Positions 1-9,015 of a DNA stretch of 9,529 nt are shown here, piece by piece. The translations under genes and the position numbers were made by a program. Source of the DNA: Acidobacteriota bacterium (GTDB taxonomy: Bacteria; Acidobacteriota; Terriglobia; UBA7540); NCBI GenBank assembly GCA_021827245.1, contig JAKAWN010000264.1, positions 1-9,529 of the forward strand, in the 5' to 3' direction. Under the pieces are notes generated by a model. It searched no databases. It was not told the origin of the DNA and worked only from the letters and a program-made list of their open reading frames with translations. Within the stretch, counting starts at the first letter, position 1; each line of letters starts with the position of its first letter.

Positions 1-44
1 ACCTTCATCGCCCGCTCCCAGGCGGCTTCCGAGTATCGTCGCAT
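1..44 (-). CDS. Transposase N-terminus (partial)
   Basis: Only 14 complete codons are visible before the gene leaves the left edge; they read MRRYSEAAWERAMK. A textbook Shine-Dalgarno sequence (AGGAGG on the minus strand, 49-54) sits 4 nt upstream of the ATG, which is strong evidence that this is a real start despite the short length. The peptide resembles, from memory, the start of an integrase-core transposase group often filed as ISNCY, in which a similar stretch leads into a helix-turn-helix domain. The family assignment rests on these 14 residues plus the insertion-sequence-like DNA upstream. It faces away from acnA, so its promoter lies between about 55 and 140. An unrelated small gene is possible. 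Confidence 0.5.
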   Translation of the reverse strand, partial: MRRYSEAAWERAMK

Positions 45-140
45 TCTGCCTCCTTTCCCACCGAATGCCCGATACTCCTCGCCGCCTTCAGCGGACAGAT
101 CACGTGCTAATTCAACCGCACATTTGATGTGTTAATGACA
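1..140 (-). mobile_element. Probable end of an insertion sequence (partial, runs off window)
   Basis: The block holds the 5' end of a minus-strand transposase-like gene (start codon at 42-44) and about 95 bp of non-coding DNA leading to a possible terminus near 140. Read on the minus strand, the proposed end begins TGTCATTAAC and continues into CACATCAAATGTG (119-131), a 5-bp stem with a 3-nt loop. A TG-start terminus with a short sub-terminal palindrome upstream of the transposase start fits an insertion-sequence end. The other end, the matching terminal inverted repeat and any target-site duplication lie outside the window, so the boundary is inferred. Confidence 0.4.
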
Positions 141-178
141 GAACCGCTAGAAATGGGTCGTCAACGGGCGCGTTTCCT

Positions 179-203
179 GATAATATGGAGAGTTTTCGCG
201 AAA
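179..203 (+). promoter_or_regulatory. Possible -10 box and 10-bp palindrome ahead of acnA
   Basis: GATAAT at 179-184 matches five of six positions of a sigma70 -10 box, but I see no -35 at a usual distance. TTTCGCGAAA at 194-203 is a perfect palindrome that would fall just after a start site near 191, an operator-like position. Both are short motifs and could be chance. They matter because the insertion-sequence edge near 140 leaves only about 70 bp for native acnA control. Confidence 0.25.
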
Positions 204-211
204 TAGCCACA

Positions 212-2932
212 ATGACTGAGAGCCAAGCCAACAACCCGTTCAATTCCCGTGCGCCACTCGATACTGCAAGTGGTCGCGCCACTATTTTTCGCCTCGATAC
301 TCTGGAGAAAGCTGGCCTCGGAAAAATCTCGAAGCTTCCGTTTTCGATCAAGGTTTTGCTGGAAGCGGTGCTGCGCAACTGCGACGGCAAGCTGATCAAG
401 GAAAGCGATGTTTCGGCGCTGGCCGGCTGGAACGCGAAGTCTCCGGCAAAACACGAGGTGCCATTCAAACCAGCCCGAGTGATCTTGCAGGATTTCACCG
501 GCGTCCCTGCCGTGGTGGATCTGGCGGCCATGCGTTCGGCAATGGAGCGGCTGGGCGGCGAACCTTCCAAGATTAATCCCCTGGTACCTGTTGATCTGGT
601 CATCGACCATTCTGTGCAGGTGGACGTCTTCGGCATCCCAACGGCGCTCCAGCGCAATGCCGAAATTGAATTCCAGCGCAACCGCGAACGATACGAATTT
701 CTGCGTTGGGGCCAGCAGGCCTTTGCGAACTTCCGCGTGGTGCCTCCCGCCACGGGCATCGTGCACCAGGTGAACCTGGAGTATCTGGCCAAAGTGGTTC
801 TGGCCAGCAAGCAGGTCGGGGAAACGTTTCTTTATCCCGACACGCTGGTGGGAACCGATTCGCACACCACCATGATTAACGGCCTGGGCGTGCTGGGCTG
901 GGGCGTGGGCGGAATCGAGGCCGAAGCGGCCATGCTGGGCCAGCCTTATTACTTCCTCACGCCGCAGGTGATCGGCTTCAAACTGAAAGGGCGGTTGAAG
1001 GAAGGCGTGACGGCTACCGACCTTGTCCTGACCGTCACCCAGATGCTGCGGGCCAAGGGCGTGGTGGACAAATTCGTCGAGTTTTACGGCGAGGGCCTCG
1101 CGCAAATGGCGCTGCCGGACCGTGCCACGATCGGCAACATGTCGCCCGAATATGGCGCGACGATGGGCTTCTTCCCGGTGGACGCGGAAACGCTCCGCTA
1201 CCTGCACGACACCGGACGCACGGACGAAGAAATCGATCGCGTGGAGCGCTACGCGAAAGAGCAGGGCATTTTCCGCCATGCCGGCACGCCCGACCCGGAA
1301 TTCAGCGACACCATCGAGCTGGACCTTGAAACGGTCGAGCCGAGCCTGGCCGGACCCAAACGCCCGCAGGACCGCATTGCGCTGTCCAACATGAAGAGCG
1401 CGTTCCGCAAGGCGCTGACCGCTCCGGCCAAGGAGCGCGGCCTGGGCCTTGCGCCCAATGAAGTCGATCGTAGCGCCACGGTGAGCTTTGACGGGACCAG
1501 CGTCAAAATCGGGCACGGCGCTGTGGTGATTGCTGCGATTACCTCCTGCACCAACACCTCGAATCCTTCCGTGATGCTGGCGGCCGGGTTGCTGGCCAAA
1601 AAGGCGATTGAGCGCGGGCTAAGCGTTCCACCTTATGTGAAAACCAGCCTGGCGCCGGGATCGAAAGTGGTGACGGAATACCTGAAGGCGGCGGGGCTGC
1701 TGGATGATCTTGAGCAGATTCACTTTGGCCTTGTCGGCTACGGATGTACGACCTGCATCGGCAACAGCGGTCCGCTGCCGCCGGAAGTGTCGAAGGCGGT
1801 GAAGGAAAATGACCTGGTTGCCGCCGCGGTGCTCTCCGGCAATCGAAACTTCGAAGGGCGCGTTCATCCGCAGGTTCGCGCCAACTATCTGGCTTCGCCG
1901 CCGCTGGTGGTGGCGTACGCGCTGGCGGGAACGGTAGATATCGATCTGGTGCATGAGCCCATCGGCCGCGACCATGCTGGCAAACCGGTCTTTCTCCGGG
2001 ACATCTGGCCGTCGCGCGTGGAGATCATCGAGGCCATGAGCAAAGCGATCCGGCCGGAAATGTTCCGCGAGGTTTACGGGAACGTCTGGGACGGCAACCC
2101 CACCTGGAACGCCATCCCTGTGGCCGGCGGAGCGCTCTACACCTGGCGGGAAGATTCGACCTACATCCAGGAGCCTCCGTTTTTCACGGACCTGACGGTC
2201 GAGACTCCACACGTCGCGGACATCCGCGGAGCGCGCGTGCTGGCGCTGCTGGGCGACTCGATTACCACGGACCACATTTCACCCGCCGGCGACATCCCCG
2301 AAGACGGCCCGGCCGGCCGCTACCTGATTGCACGCGGGCTCACGAAGAAGGATTTCAATTCCTTCGGCTCGCGCCGCGGCAACGACCGCGTGATGGTGCG
2401 GGGGACGTTCGCGAACATCCGGCTGCGAAACCAGCTTGTGCCCGGCAAGGAAGGTGGCTACACGGTCCACTTCCCGGAGCGCGAGCCGATGTCGATTTTC
2501 GACGCGGCCACCCGATACAAAGAAGAAGGCGTGCCGTTGGTTGTTGTGGCCGGCAAAGAATACGGTTCCGGCTCGTCGCGGGACTGGGCGGCCAAGGGCA
2601 CCTTGCTGCTGGGCGTGAAGGCGGTGCTTGCCGAAAGCTACGAGCGCATCCACCGCGGAAATCTGGTGGGCATGGGCGTGCTGCCGCTGCAGTTCCAGTC
2701 GGGCCAGAATGCGGCCTCACTCGGCTTGACAGGTGAAGAGGTGTTTGACATTACCGGGCTTGGCGACCACATCCACCCGCGCTCGGAGATCAGTGTCACC
2801 GCTATTGGATCGGACGGCCGGCGGAAGAATTTCAAGGCGGTCGTCCGTCTGGATTCCGAGGTTGAAGTCACCTACTACCGCAATGGTGGCATCCTTCCTG
2901 CCGTTCTTCGGAATTTTCTGCGGGAAGCCTGA
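212..2932 (+). CDS. acnA: Aconitate hydratase (AcnA/IRP type)
   Basis: Isomerises citrate to isocitrate through cis-aconitate in the TCA cycle, in the cytoplasm, using a [4Fe-4S] cluster. Numbering from the Met at 212 (906 residues; E. coli AcnA has about 890), the three cluster ligands are Cys446 in [10 protein letters not shown] and Cys512 and Cys515 in [19 protein letters not shown] (214-221) holds the conserved Asp-Ser-His, and SGNRNFEGR (542-550) carries substrate-binding arginines. The C-terminal swivel domain has [13 protein letters not shown] (681-693) and [15 protein letters not shown] (782-796). The order, with the swivel domain last, marks the AcnA/IRP1 branch, not AcnB. An in-frame ATG at 185 adds nine residues that do not look like the family; neither start has a good Shine-Dalgarno, so 212 is chosen by family resemblance. 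All catalytic motifs are intact. icd follows after 156 nt in the same direction. Confidence 0.96.
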   Translation: MTESQANNPFNSRAPLDTASGRATIFRLDTLEKAGLGKISKLPFSIKVLLEAVLRNCDGKLIKESDVSALAGWNAKSPAKHEVPFKPARVILQDFTGVPAVVDLAAMRSAMERLGGEPSKINPLVPVDLVIDHSVQVDVFGIPTALQRNAEIEFQRNRERYEFLRWGQQAFANFRVVPPATGIVHQVNLEYLAKVVLASKQVGETFLYPDTLVGTDSHTTMINGLGVLGWGVGGIEAEAAMLGQPYYFLTPQVIGFKLKGRLKEGVTATDLVLTVTQMLRAKGVVDKFVEFYGEGLAQMALPDRATIGNMSPEYGATMGFFPVDAETLRYLHDTGRTDEEIDRVERYAKEQGIFRHAGTPDPEFSDTIELDLETVEPSLAGPKRPQDRIALSNMKSAFRKALTAPAKERGLGLAPNEVDRSATVSFDGTSVKIGHGAVVIAAITSCTNTSNPSVMLAAGLLAKKAIERGLSVPPYVKTSLAPGSKVVTEYLKAAGLLDDLEQIHFGLVGYGCTTCIGNSGPLPPEVSKAVKENDLVAAAVLSGNRNFEGRVHPQVRANYLASPPLVVAYALAGTVDIDLVHEPIGRDHAGKPVFLRDIWPSRVEIIEAMSKAIRPEMFREVYGNVWDGNPTWNAIPVAGGALYTWREDSTYIQEPPFFTDLTVETPHVADIRGARVLALLGDSITTDHISPAGDIPEDGPAGRYLIARGLTKKDFNSFGSRRGNDRVMVRGTFANIRLRNQLVPGKEGGYTVHFPEREPMSIFDAATRYKEEGVPLVVVAGKEYGSGSSRDWAAKGTLLLGVKAVLAESYERIHRGNLVGMGVLPLQFQSGQNAASLGLTGEEVFDITGLGDHIHPRSEISVTAIGSDGRRKNFKAVVRLDSEVEVTYYRNGGILPAVLRNFLREA

Positions 2933-3088
2933 GCCAGACCGGCACGCTGCGAGTTCAGGTGATTCCGCCCGCAGTTCGCGGTAAAATCGTGAGCTAAGAA
3001 TGGCCGCGCCAGGCGGTCAGTTCGTTATTTTGCTGCGCCTGGAGTACTTTTCAAGTTTACAGAAACCTAACCGAGAGGATTTTCAGGC

Positions 3089-4528
<1,440 letters not shown>

Positions 4529-4544
4529 GAAGTTGATAGTTGGC

Positions 4545-4581
4545 AGCCACGGTCAGCGAAGATGCTGGCCGTGGCTTTTTT
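4545..4581 (+). terminator. Rho-independent terminator after icd
   Basis: A 13-bp stem (4545-4557 with 4564-4576, one G-U pair in the transcript, otherwise perfect) closes a 6-nt loop, GAAGAT, and runs into TTTTTT at 4576-4581. It begins 17 nt after the icd stop codon. It should end the icd (or acnA-icd) transcript and separate it from mdh. Confidence 0.88.
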
Positions 4582-4601
4582 AAACTGAAGGAACCACAGC
4601 A

Positions 4602-5730
<1,129 letters not shown>

Positions 5731-5737
5731 CCTCCCA

Positions 5738-5756
5738 GGGGAGTAGTCAACTCCCC
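5738..5756 (+). terminator. Possible weak terminator hairpin after mdh
   Basis: GGGGAGT (5738-5744) pairs perfectly with ACTCCCC (5750-5756) around a 5-nt loop, starting 7 nt after the mdh stop. There is no T-run behind it, so it is not a standard intrinsic terminator. It may protect the 3' end or act with Rho. Confidence 0.35.
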
Positions 5757-5786
5757 AATCGTTGCCGCCGGCTTTCGCTCTGCAAC

Positions 5787-5846
5787 ACTCCCGCTTTTGC
5801 CATGAATTCCGCTTTGCCGGATGAGGACTCCGGCATGCGCGGGAGT
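5787..5846. repeat. Nested inverted repeats in the mdh downstream region
   Basis: The outer arms ACTCCCGC (5787-5794) and GCGGGAGT (5839-5846) are perfectly complementary. Inside them GCCGGA (5816-5821) pairs with TCCGGC (5829-5834) around a 7-nt loop. A further small hairpin, GGCGC/GCGCC, follows at about 5850-5864. The arrangement could fold as a long hairpin with a terminal stem in RNA from either strand. No known RNA family is recognised. Confidence 0.4.
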
Positions 5847-5864
5847 TTCGGCGCGAATTTGCGC

Positions 5865-6095
5865 CCGATATATCGCTGTCTGGATTGTTGAAAATCCGCT
5901 TGCTTCTCAGTTACTTGCGATCCCAAGTCTGTAACTTTTACCCAACCCAGAGACATTTGTCGAGTTGCCCGGTGAAACTCCGGCAGCCACAGTCACGTCT
6001 ATCGTTTTGGGAATCCGTAGGTTACCTGAATGGCCCGGACAATGGGCAGAAGGTTGCGTATGGATTGGGAGGACATCTCGGCAGCGGAAGTGCCT
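5865..6095. other. Rest of the 379-nt gap between mdh and the WXXGXW gene
   Basis: I see no supportable gene here. The longest plus-strand reading begins with TTG near 5885, has no Shine-Dalgarno and does not look like protein. TTGAAA at 5888-5893 with TTACTT 17 nt later is a weak promoter candidate, about 200 nt ahead of the next gene. The stretch is probably the long 5' leader and control region of the gene at 6110. Confidence 0.4.
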
Positions 6096-6109
6096 GAGGA
6101 GGTGCTTCG

Positions 6110-7330
6110 ATGAGAGAACAAAACATCATGATTGCTGGTTCTGGATATACGCCTTCCGGAAGCGAGCCGATCTCCCTTGAGAACTCGAATAACGACGTGG
6201 CAACTGGCAATGTGGGAACGGCAAAGCGTACGATCGAGCCCTTGAAGGCAGGGCGAGGCGTGTGGGTACGCCGGTCGGTTGTTTCGTGCCTGATTGGATC
6301 GTTGCTGCTAATGCTGGCTATGGTGGTGGCACCGGCCAAGTCATCTGCTTCGGTAGGCATTTTTGTCAGTTTCGGGCCGCCGCCAATACCCGTATACGTC
6401 CAACCCGCTTGCCCGGCTCCCGGTTACATCTGGACGCCTGGATACTGGGCGTGGGATCCCGACTACGGCTACTACTGGGTGCCGGGAACCTGGGTGCCGG
6501 CACCTTTTGTAGGTGCGTTGTGGACTCCCGGCTACTGGGGTTGGTACAACGGCGGGTACGCGTGGTATCCGGGTTATTGGGGAACGGCAGTCGGCTTCTA
6601 CGGAGGAATTGACTACGGATTTGGCTACACGGGCCGCGGCTACTATGGCGGCTATTGGCGTAGCGGAAGGTTCTACTACAACCGCGACGTGAACCGAATC
6701 ACCAACGTCAACATCACGACTGTTTATAGCCAGCGCGTGGTTACAAACGAAAGAGGTCCGCGCATCAGCTATAACGGCGGACGCGGCGGAATCGCAGCTC
6801 GCGCCACATCCGCGCAGTTAGCAGCGGCAAGGACACGGCGCTATGGAGCGCTCAACCAACAGGTAGAGCAGGAGCGGTTTGCCCGATCCAATCCCGCGCA
6901 GCGCGCACGCGAAAACCAAGGGCGTCCGGATATTGCCGCGACACCGAGACCGGGAGAATTCAGGGGCAACGGAGTCGTGCGAGCTACGCGTGCGGGAGGC
7001 CCTTACAACGAGCCTCCGCGCGAAGTGAGGAGCGGACGCGAGGCCGTGCGGCCTGCACCTGCGCCGGTTGAAAGAGTCCCATCGCGGAATTTCCCGCAGC
7101 AGGCAGCGCCGAATCGGCAAATGGCGCGCGGCGTACCCGTGCAGCCGAGAAACGAACGGCCAGTCTTCAGGAATAATAATCCTGGAGCCGTACAGCGCAA
7201 TCAGCGTGAGGCACATCCGCCGGAAGTACGCCGTCCGGAAGCTCGCCCGCAGGAACGGAACGCCCATCCTCCGAATGCAGGGAAGCATGAGGGCGGAAAC
7301 GGCCACGGGCCAGGCCGAGGCCGCCAGTAA
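6110..7330 (+). CDS. WXXGXW (YXWGXW) repeat exported protein
   Basis: A 406-residue protein of unknown function. Four WxPGxW units stand in a Tyr/Trp/Gly-rich core at 108-113, 123-128, 138-143 and 152-157, the signature of the WXXGXW repeat family (PF12779, assigned by motif). Before them is one hydrophobic segment (about 56-75, after Arg54-Arg55) ending in a signal-peptidase-like AKSSA, so the core should be exported. Gly/Tyr-rich sequence continues to about 190; from about 240 the chain is basic, disordered-looking and rich in Arg, Pro, Asn and Gln, with HPP repeats near the end. GAGGAGGTG at 6096-6104 strongly supports the ATG at 6110, yet this leaves 55 residues before the hydrophobic segment, unusually long for a signal peptide. 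A GTG at 6260 (codon 51) is an alternative start with a weaker ribosome site. A cell-envelope role is inference only. Confidence 0.85.
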   Translation: MREQNIMIAGSGYTPSGSEPISLENSNNDVATGNVGTAKRTIEPLKAGRGVWVRRSVVSCLIGSLLLMLAMVVAPAKSSASVGIFVSFGPPPIPVYVQPACPAPGYIWTPGYWAWDPDYGYYWVPGTWVPAPFVGALWTPGYWGWYNGGYAWYPGYWGTAVGFYGGIDYGFGYTGRGYYGGYWRSGRFYYNRDVNRITNVNITTVYSQRVVTNERGPRISYNGGRGGIAARATSAQLAAARTRRYGALNQQVEQERFARSNPAQRARENQGRPDIAATPRPGEFRGNGVVRATRAGGPYNEPPREVRSGREAVRPAPAPVERVPSRNFPQQAAPNRQMARGVPVQPRNERPVFRNNNPGAVQRNQREAHPPEVRRPEARPQERNAHPPNAGKHEGGNGHGPGRGRQ

Positions 7331-7341
7331 CTGAGTCCTCG

Positions 7342-7386
7342 AGGCGCGGACTGGAATGCATGATTTGCCGCAGACCGGCCGCGCCT
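7342..7386. repeat. Inverted repeat after the WXXGXW gene
   Basis: AGGCGCGG (7342-7349) is perfectly complementary to CCGCGCCT (7379-7386) across 29 nt. It starts 12 nt after the stop codon. There is no T-run, so it is a candidate 3'-end structure, not a standard terminator. The rest of the gap to 7512 shows nothing else I can support apart from a CACGTG at 7498-7503. Confidence 0.35.
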
Positions 7387-7512
7387 TCCCCTCCAGCAAA
7401 GCGCCTTGGGCTTACTCTCCGCATCTGAAGCGCTGAGACCTGATCCCATCGGAAAATGGCAGGCGATTGAGGATTGCTTTACTCTGCCCACGTCTGCCAC
7501 GTGATTTTCGTG

Positions 7513-7541
7513 TTTATCAGTTCAAATGGACCTGATAAAAT
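7513..7541 (+). promoter_or_regulatory. Promoter of the nuclease gene overlaid by an inverted-repeat operator
   Basis: An extended -10, TGA then TAAAAT (7533-7541, box 7536-7541), lies 16 nt after a -35-like TTATCA (7514-7519, four of six matches). TTTATCAG (7513-7520) and CTGATAAA (7532-7539) form a perfect 8-bp inverted repeat covering both boxes, so a dimeric regulator bound here would block RNA polymerase. The predicted transcript would start at about 7547-7549, 2-4 nt before the ATG at 7551, which makes the message essentially leaderless. This agrees with the absence of any Shine-Dalgarno. Confidence 0.5.
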
Positions 7542-7550
7542 GCGGCGGCT

Positions 7551-8180
7551 ATGCCGATCCACTACAGGCACGTCTTCACCGCGGACTTCATAGTTACCCT
7601 TCGAGGGCTGATTGGCGTCCACCAGTCTATCTACCCGCGAACCCCGCCACAGGGAATTTATTTCGAGGCTCTCGTTGAAGAGGCATTTCGGAGGATTAAG
7701 AAACCGGTTACAGTCATCGAACCTGGAGGCAGGAACCAGCCCCGCCACGATTTGCTAGTCGAGGACGTAAGGATTTCTCTCAAGACTGAAACCGGTGATG
7801 GCACAAAGCTCGAGCAGATCACAATTACCAAACTGTGTACGACCGAGCGCGAGCCATGGGAGGCACGGATCCTTATTCAACGCGTGATGGAGCATCTCTC
7901 GAGGTACGATGTCATCCTCATGTTTCGGGCCGTGTGGGAACCGAGGGCCATCAATTACCAACTTGTTGAAATCCCCGTCGAGAAACTTCGCCTCATCGAT
8001 ATAGCCAGCTTGGAGCCAGTCGGCCACCGAGCGGGCAGACAGAGTCTTGGAGCCGATGTTATGGAGGAAGGTCAGAAGATTTTCCGGGTCCATTTCGACG
8101 CTTCGGACGGGAAGTGTTCAGTAAGAGGTCTTGGGGTTCGGCTTTGCGTTGTGCTGGAAACTTGGGAAGTTCGTCGTTAG
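7551..8180 (+). CDS. Putative type II restriction endonuclease (PD-(D/E)XK fold)
   Basis: A 209-residue protein that I read as the nuclease of a restriction-modification pair. YFEALVEEAF (37-46) looks like the first helix of the PD-(D/E)XK fold with acidic Glu39. The catalytic core is RHDLLVEDVRISLKTET (65-81): Asp67, then Ser76-Leu-Lys78 where the usual acidic residue is replaced by Ser, with Glu80 two residues on. ITITKLC (90-96) follows as the next core strand. The middle (119-152) and the C-terminal beta-rich part (about 168-207) look like those of small type II enzymes. The start is unambiguous: an in-frame TAA lies at 7536-7538 and 7551 is the only nearby start codon. There is no Shine-Dalgarno. 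The stop is 3 bp from the stop of the convergent methyltransferase. Recognition site unknown. A DNA-repair or other PD-(D/E)XK nuclease is the main alternative. Confidence 0.65.
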   Translation: MPIHYRHVFTADFIVTLRGLIGVHQSIYPRTPPQGIYFEALVEEAFRRIKKPVTVIEPGGRNQPRHDLLVEDVRISLKTETGDGTKLEQITITKLCTTEREPWEARILIQRVMEHLSRYDVILMFRAVWEPRAINYQLVEIPVEKLRLIDIASLEPVGHRAGRQSLGADVMEEGQKIFRVHFDASDGKCSVRGLGVRLCVVLETWEVRR

Positions 8181-8183
8181 GAT

Positions 8184-8891
8184 CTATTCGCACTTCCTGG
8201 ATTTCCGAAACACGAGCCAGTAGCAATGCCGACGTCGGCTGTGGTGGGCCACCTTCCACTTAGGATCAATAATCGGACCCTTGCGAATCTTGACGATGCA
8301 GTCGCATGGTTGGAAACCTGCATCGCTCGCCGACTGAACCAGCTCAACGTGTGCCCACTGGTAGCGGTGATGATGGACGTAGTCAGCAATCTTGCAGAAT
8401 AGGATGCCCTCATCTTTCAATATACGGTAGGCTTCCTTAACAAACGGCGGATACGTGTGCCTGAACGTGTACCCGTTTTCCTTCGGCGATTTTCCGCCCA
8501 ACCCAAAACGGTATTGAAAATCCTTTTGCCTGTCGCATCCTTGGTTCGGAATGTGAGGCGGGTCATAAACGACCACATCGAAGAGTTTATCTTTGAATGG
8601 CATGACCGTGTTGTCAGCCACAATGGACGGCTTGTGCTTGATTTCGATGTCGATACCTATTACGGGGCGTTCGCTTCCCCGCCAGACACGGCCGCCATTT
8701 ACTGTAGCATCTAGTATCCGCCGGGGTCGCTTTCGAGGATATAGTAACAACATCCTTTCGAGCAGTTGAGCATCCTCACCCTCCCACACTGACGGAATGG
8801 GGTCGTAGTCCCTCGCTTTCGGACGTTCATGTATCAGTAAAGTGGCCATTGAGTTCTCAAACACTGAGTATTCTAACTCCATCTGTGCCAT
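8184..8891 (-). CDS. SAM-dependent DNA methyltransferase (DPPH motif)
   Basis: Probably methylates adenine N6 or cytosine N4 in DNA, protecting against the adjacent nuclease. Numbered from the ATG at 8891 (235 residues), the SAM-binding motif I is ILDATVNGGR (59-68), the acidic motif II is Asp81 in IGIDIE, and motif III has Asp93. Motif IV is VVVYDPPH (105-112), a DPPY-type catalytic loop with His in place of the aromatic residue. ILKDEGILFCKIADY (157-171) matches the helix and strand around motifs VI-VII, and the C-terminus ends in a HCYWLVFRKS strand. Motif order I before IV is that of small beta-class-like or phage DNA methyltransferases. The reading frame extends to a TTG at 8945; ATGs at 8891, 8882 and 8849 are all possible and none has a good ribosome site. 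It lies tail to tail with the nuclease. RNA methylation is less likely given this partner. Confidence 0.78.
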   Translation of the reverse strand: MAQMELEYSVFENSMATLLIHERPKARDYDPIPSVWEGEDAQLLERMLLLYPRKRPRRILDATVNGGRVWRGSERPVIGIDIEIKHKPSIVADNTVMPFKDKLFDVVVYDPPHIPNQGCDRQKDFQYRFGLGGKSPKENGYTFRHTYPPFVKEAYRILKDEGILFCKIADYVHHHRYQWAHVELVQSASDAGFQPCDCIVKIRKGPIIDPKWKVAHHSRRRHCYWLVFRKSRKCE

Positions 8892-8974
8892 GACTGGTAA
8901 TCTTATCGGCTGGTCACGGTGCCAGCATGAGAGCTTCCAGTCCAAGGCAAGCTAATGTGACTGATGCCGTTTTC

Positions 8975-9003
8975 TTGACTTCGACTTCCACCAGCGACAT
9001 AAT
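8975..9003 (+). promoter_or_regulatory. Sigma70-like promoter for the thiolase gene
   Basis: TTGACT (8975-8980, five of six) and CATAAT (8998-9003, five of six) are separated by exactly 17 nt. The predicted start at about 9010 is only some 6 nt ahead of the ATG at 9016, so the GGAAG at 9005-9009 would be outside or at the very end of the message. The thiolase transcript would then have almost no leader. Confidence 0.6.
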
Positions 9004-9015
9004 CGGAAGTCAGTT

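Noticed and set aside
161..1516. Long 451-codon open frame on the minus strand opposite acnA
   Set aside because: Mirror frame of a GC-rich gene; His/Arg/Ala-rich with no family signature, while the opposite strand encodes an unmistakable aconitase.
5968..5998. Cobalamin-riboswitch-like core (GGTGAAACTCCGG followed by CCACAGTCACG)
   Set aside because: The upstream GGGAA element, the CCCGC block and the downstream B12-box are not found, and the next gene has no link to cobalamin.
5885..6097. Possible 70-codon gene starting with TTG ahead of the WXXGXW gene
   Set aside because: No Shine-Dalgarno, unnatural composition and no recognisable motif.
7479..7748. 89-codon minus-strand frame over the nuclease start
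   Set aside because: Antisense shadow of the nuclease gene and its promoter region, with no motif or ribosome-binding site.
8892..8945. N-terminal extension of the methyltransferase to a TTG codon at 8945
   Set aside because: No ribosome-binding site, and internal ATGs lie just downstream before any conserved motif; an in-frame TAG lies 6 nt upstream of the TTG.
8914..9000. 28-codon minus-strand frame beginning at an ATG at 9000
   Set aside because: No Shine-Dalgarno, overlaps the thiolase promoter and the methyltransferase 5' end in another frame, and matches nothing I recognise.
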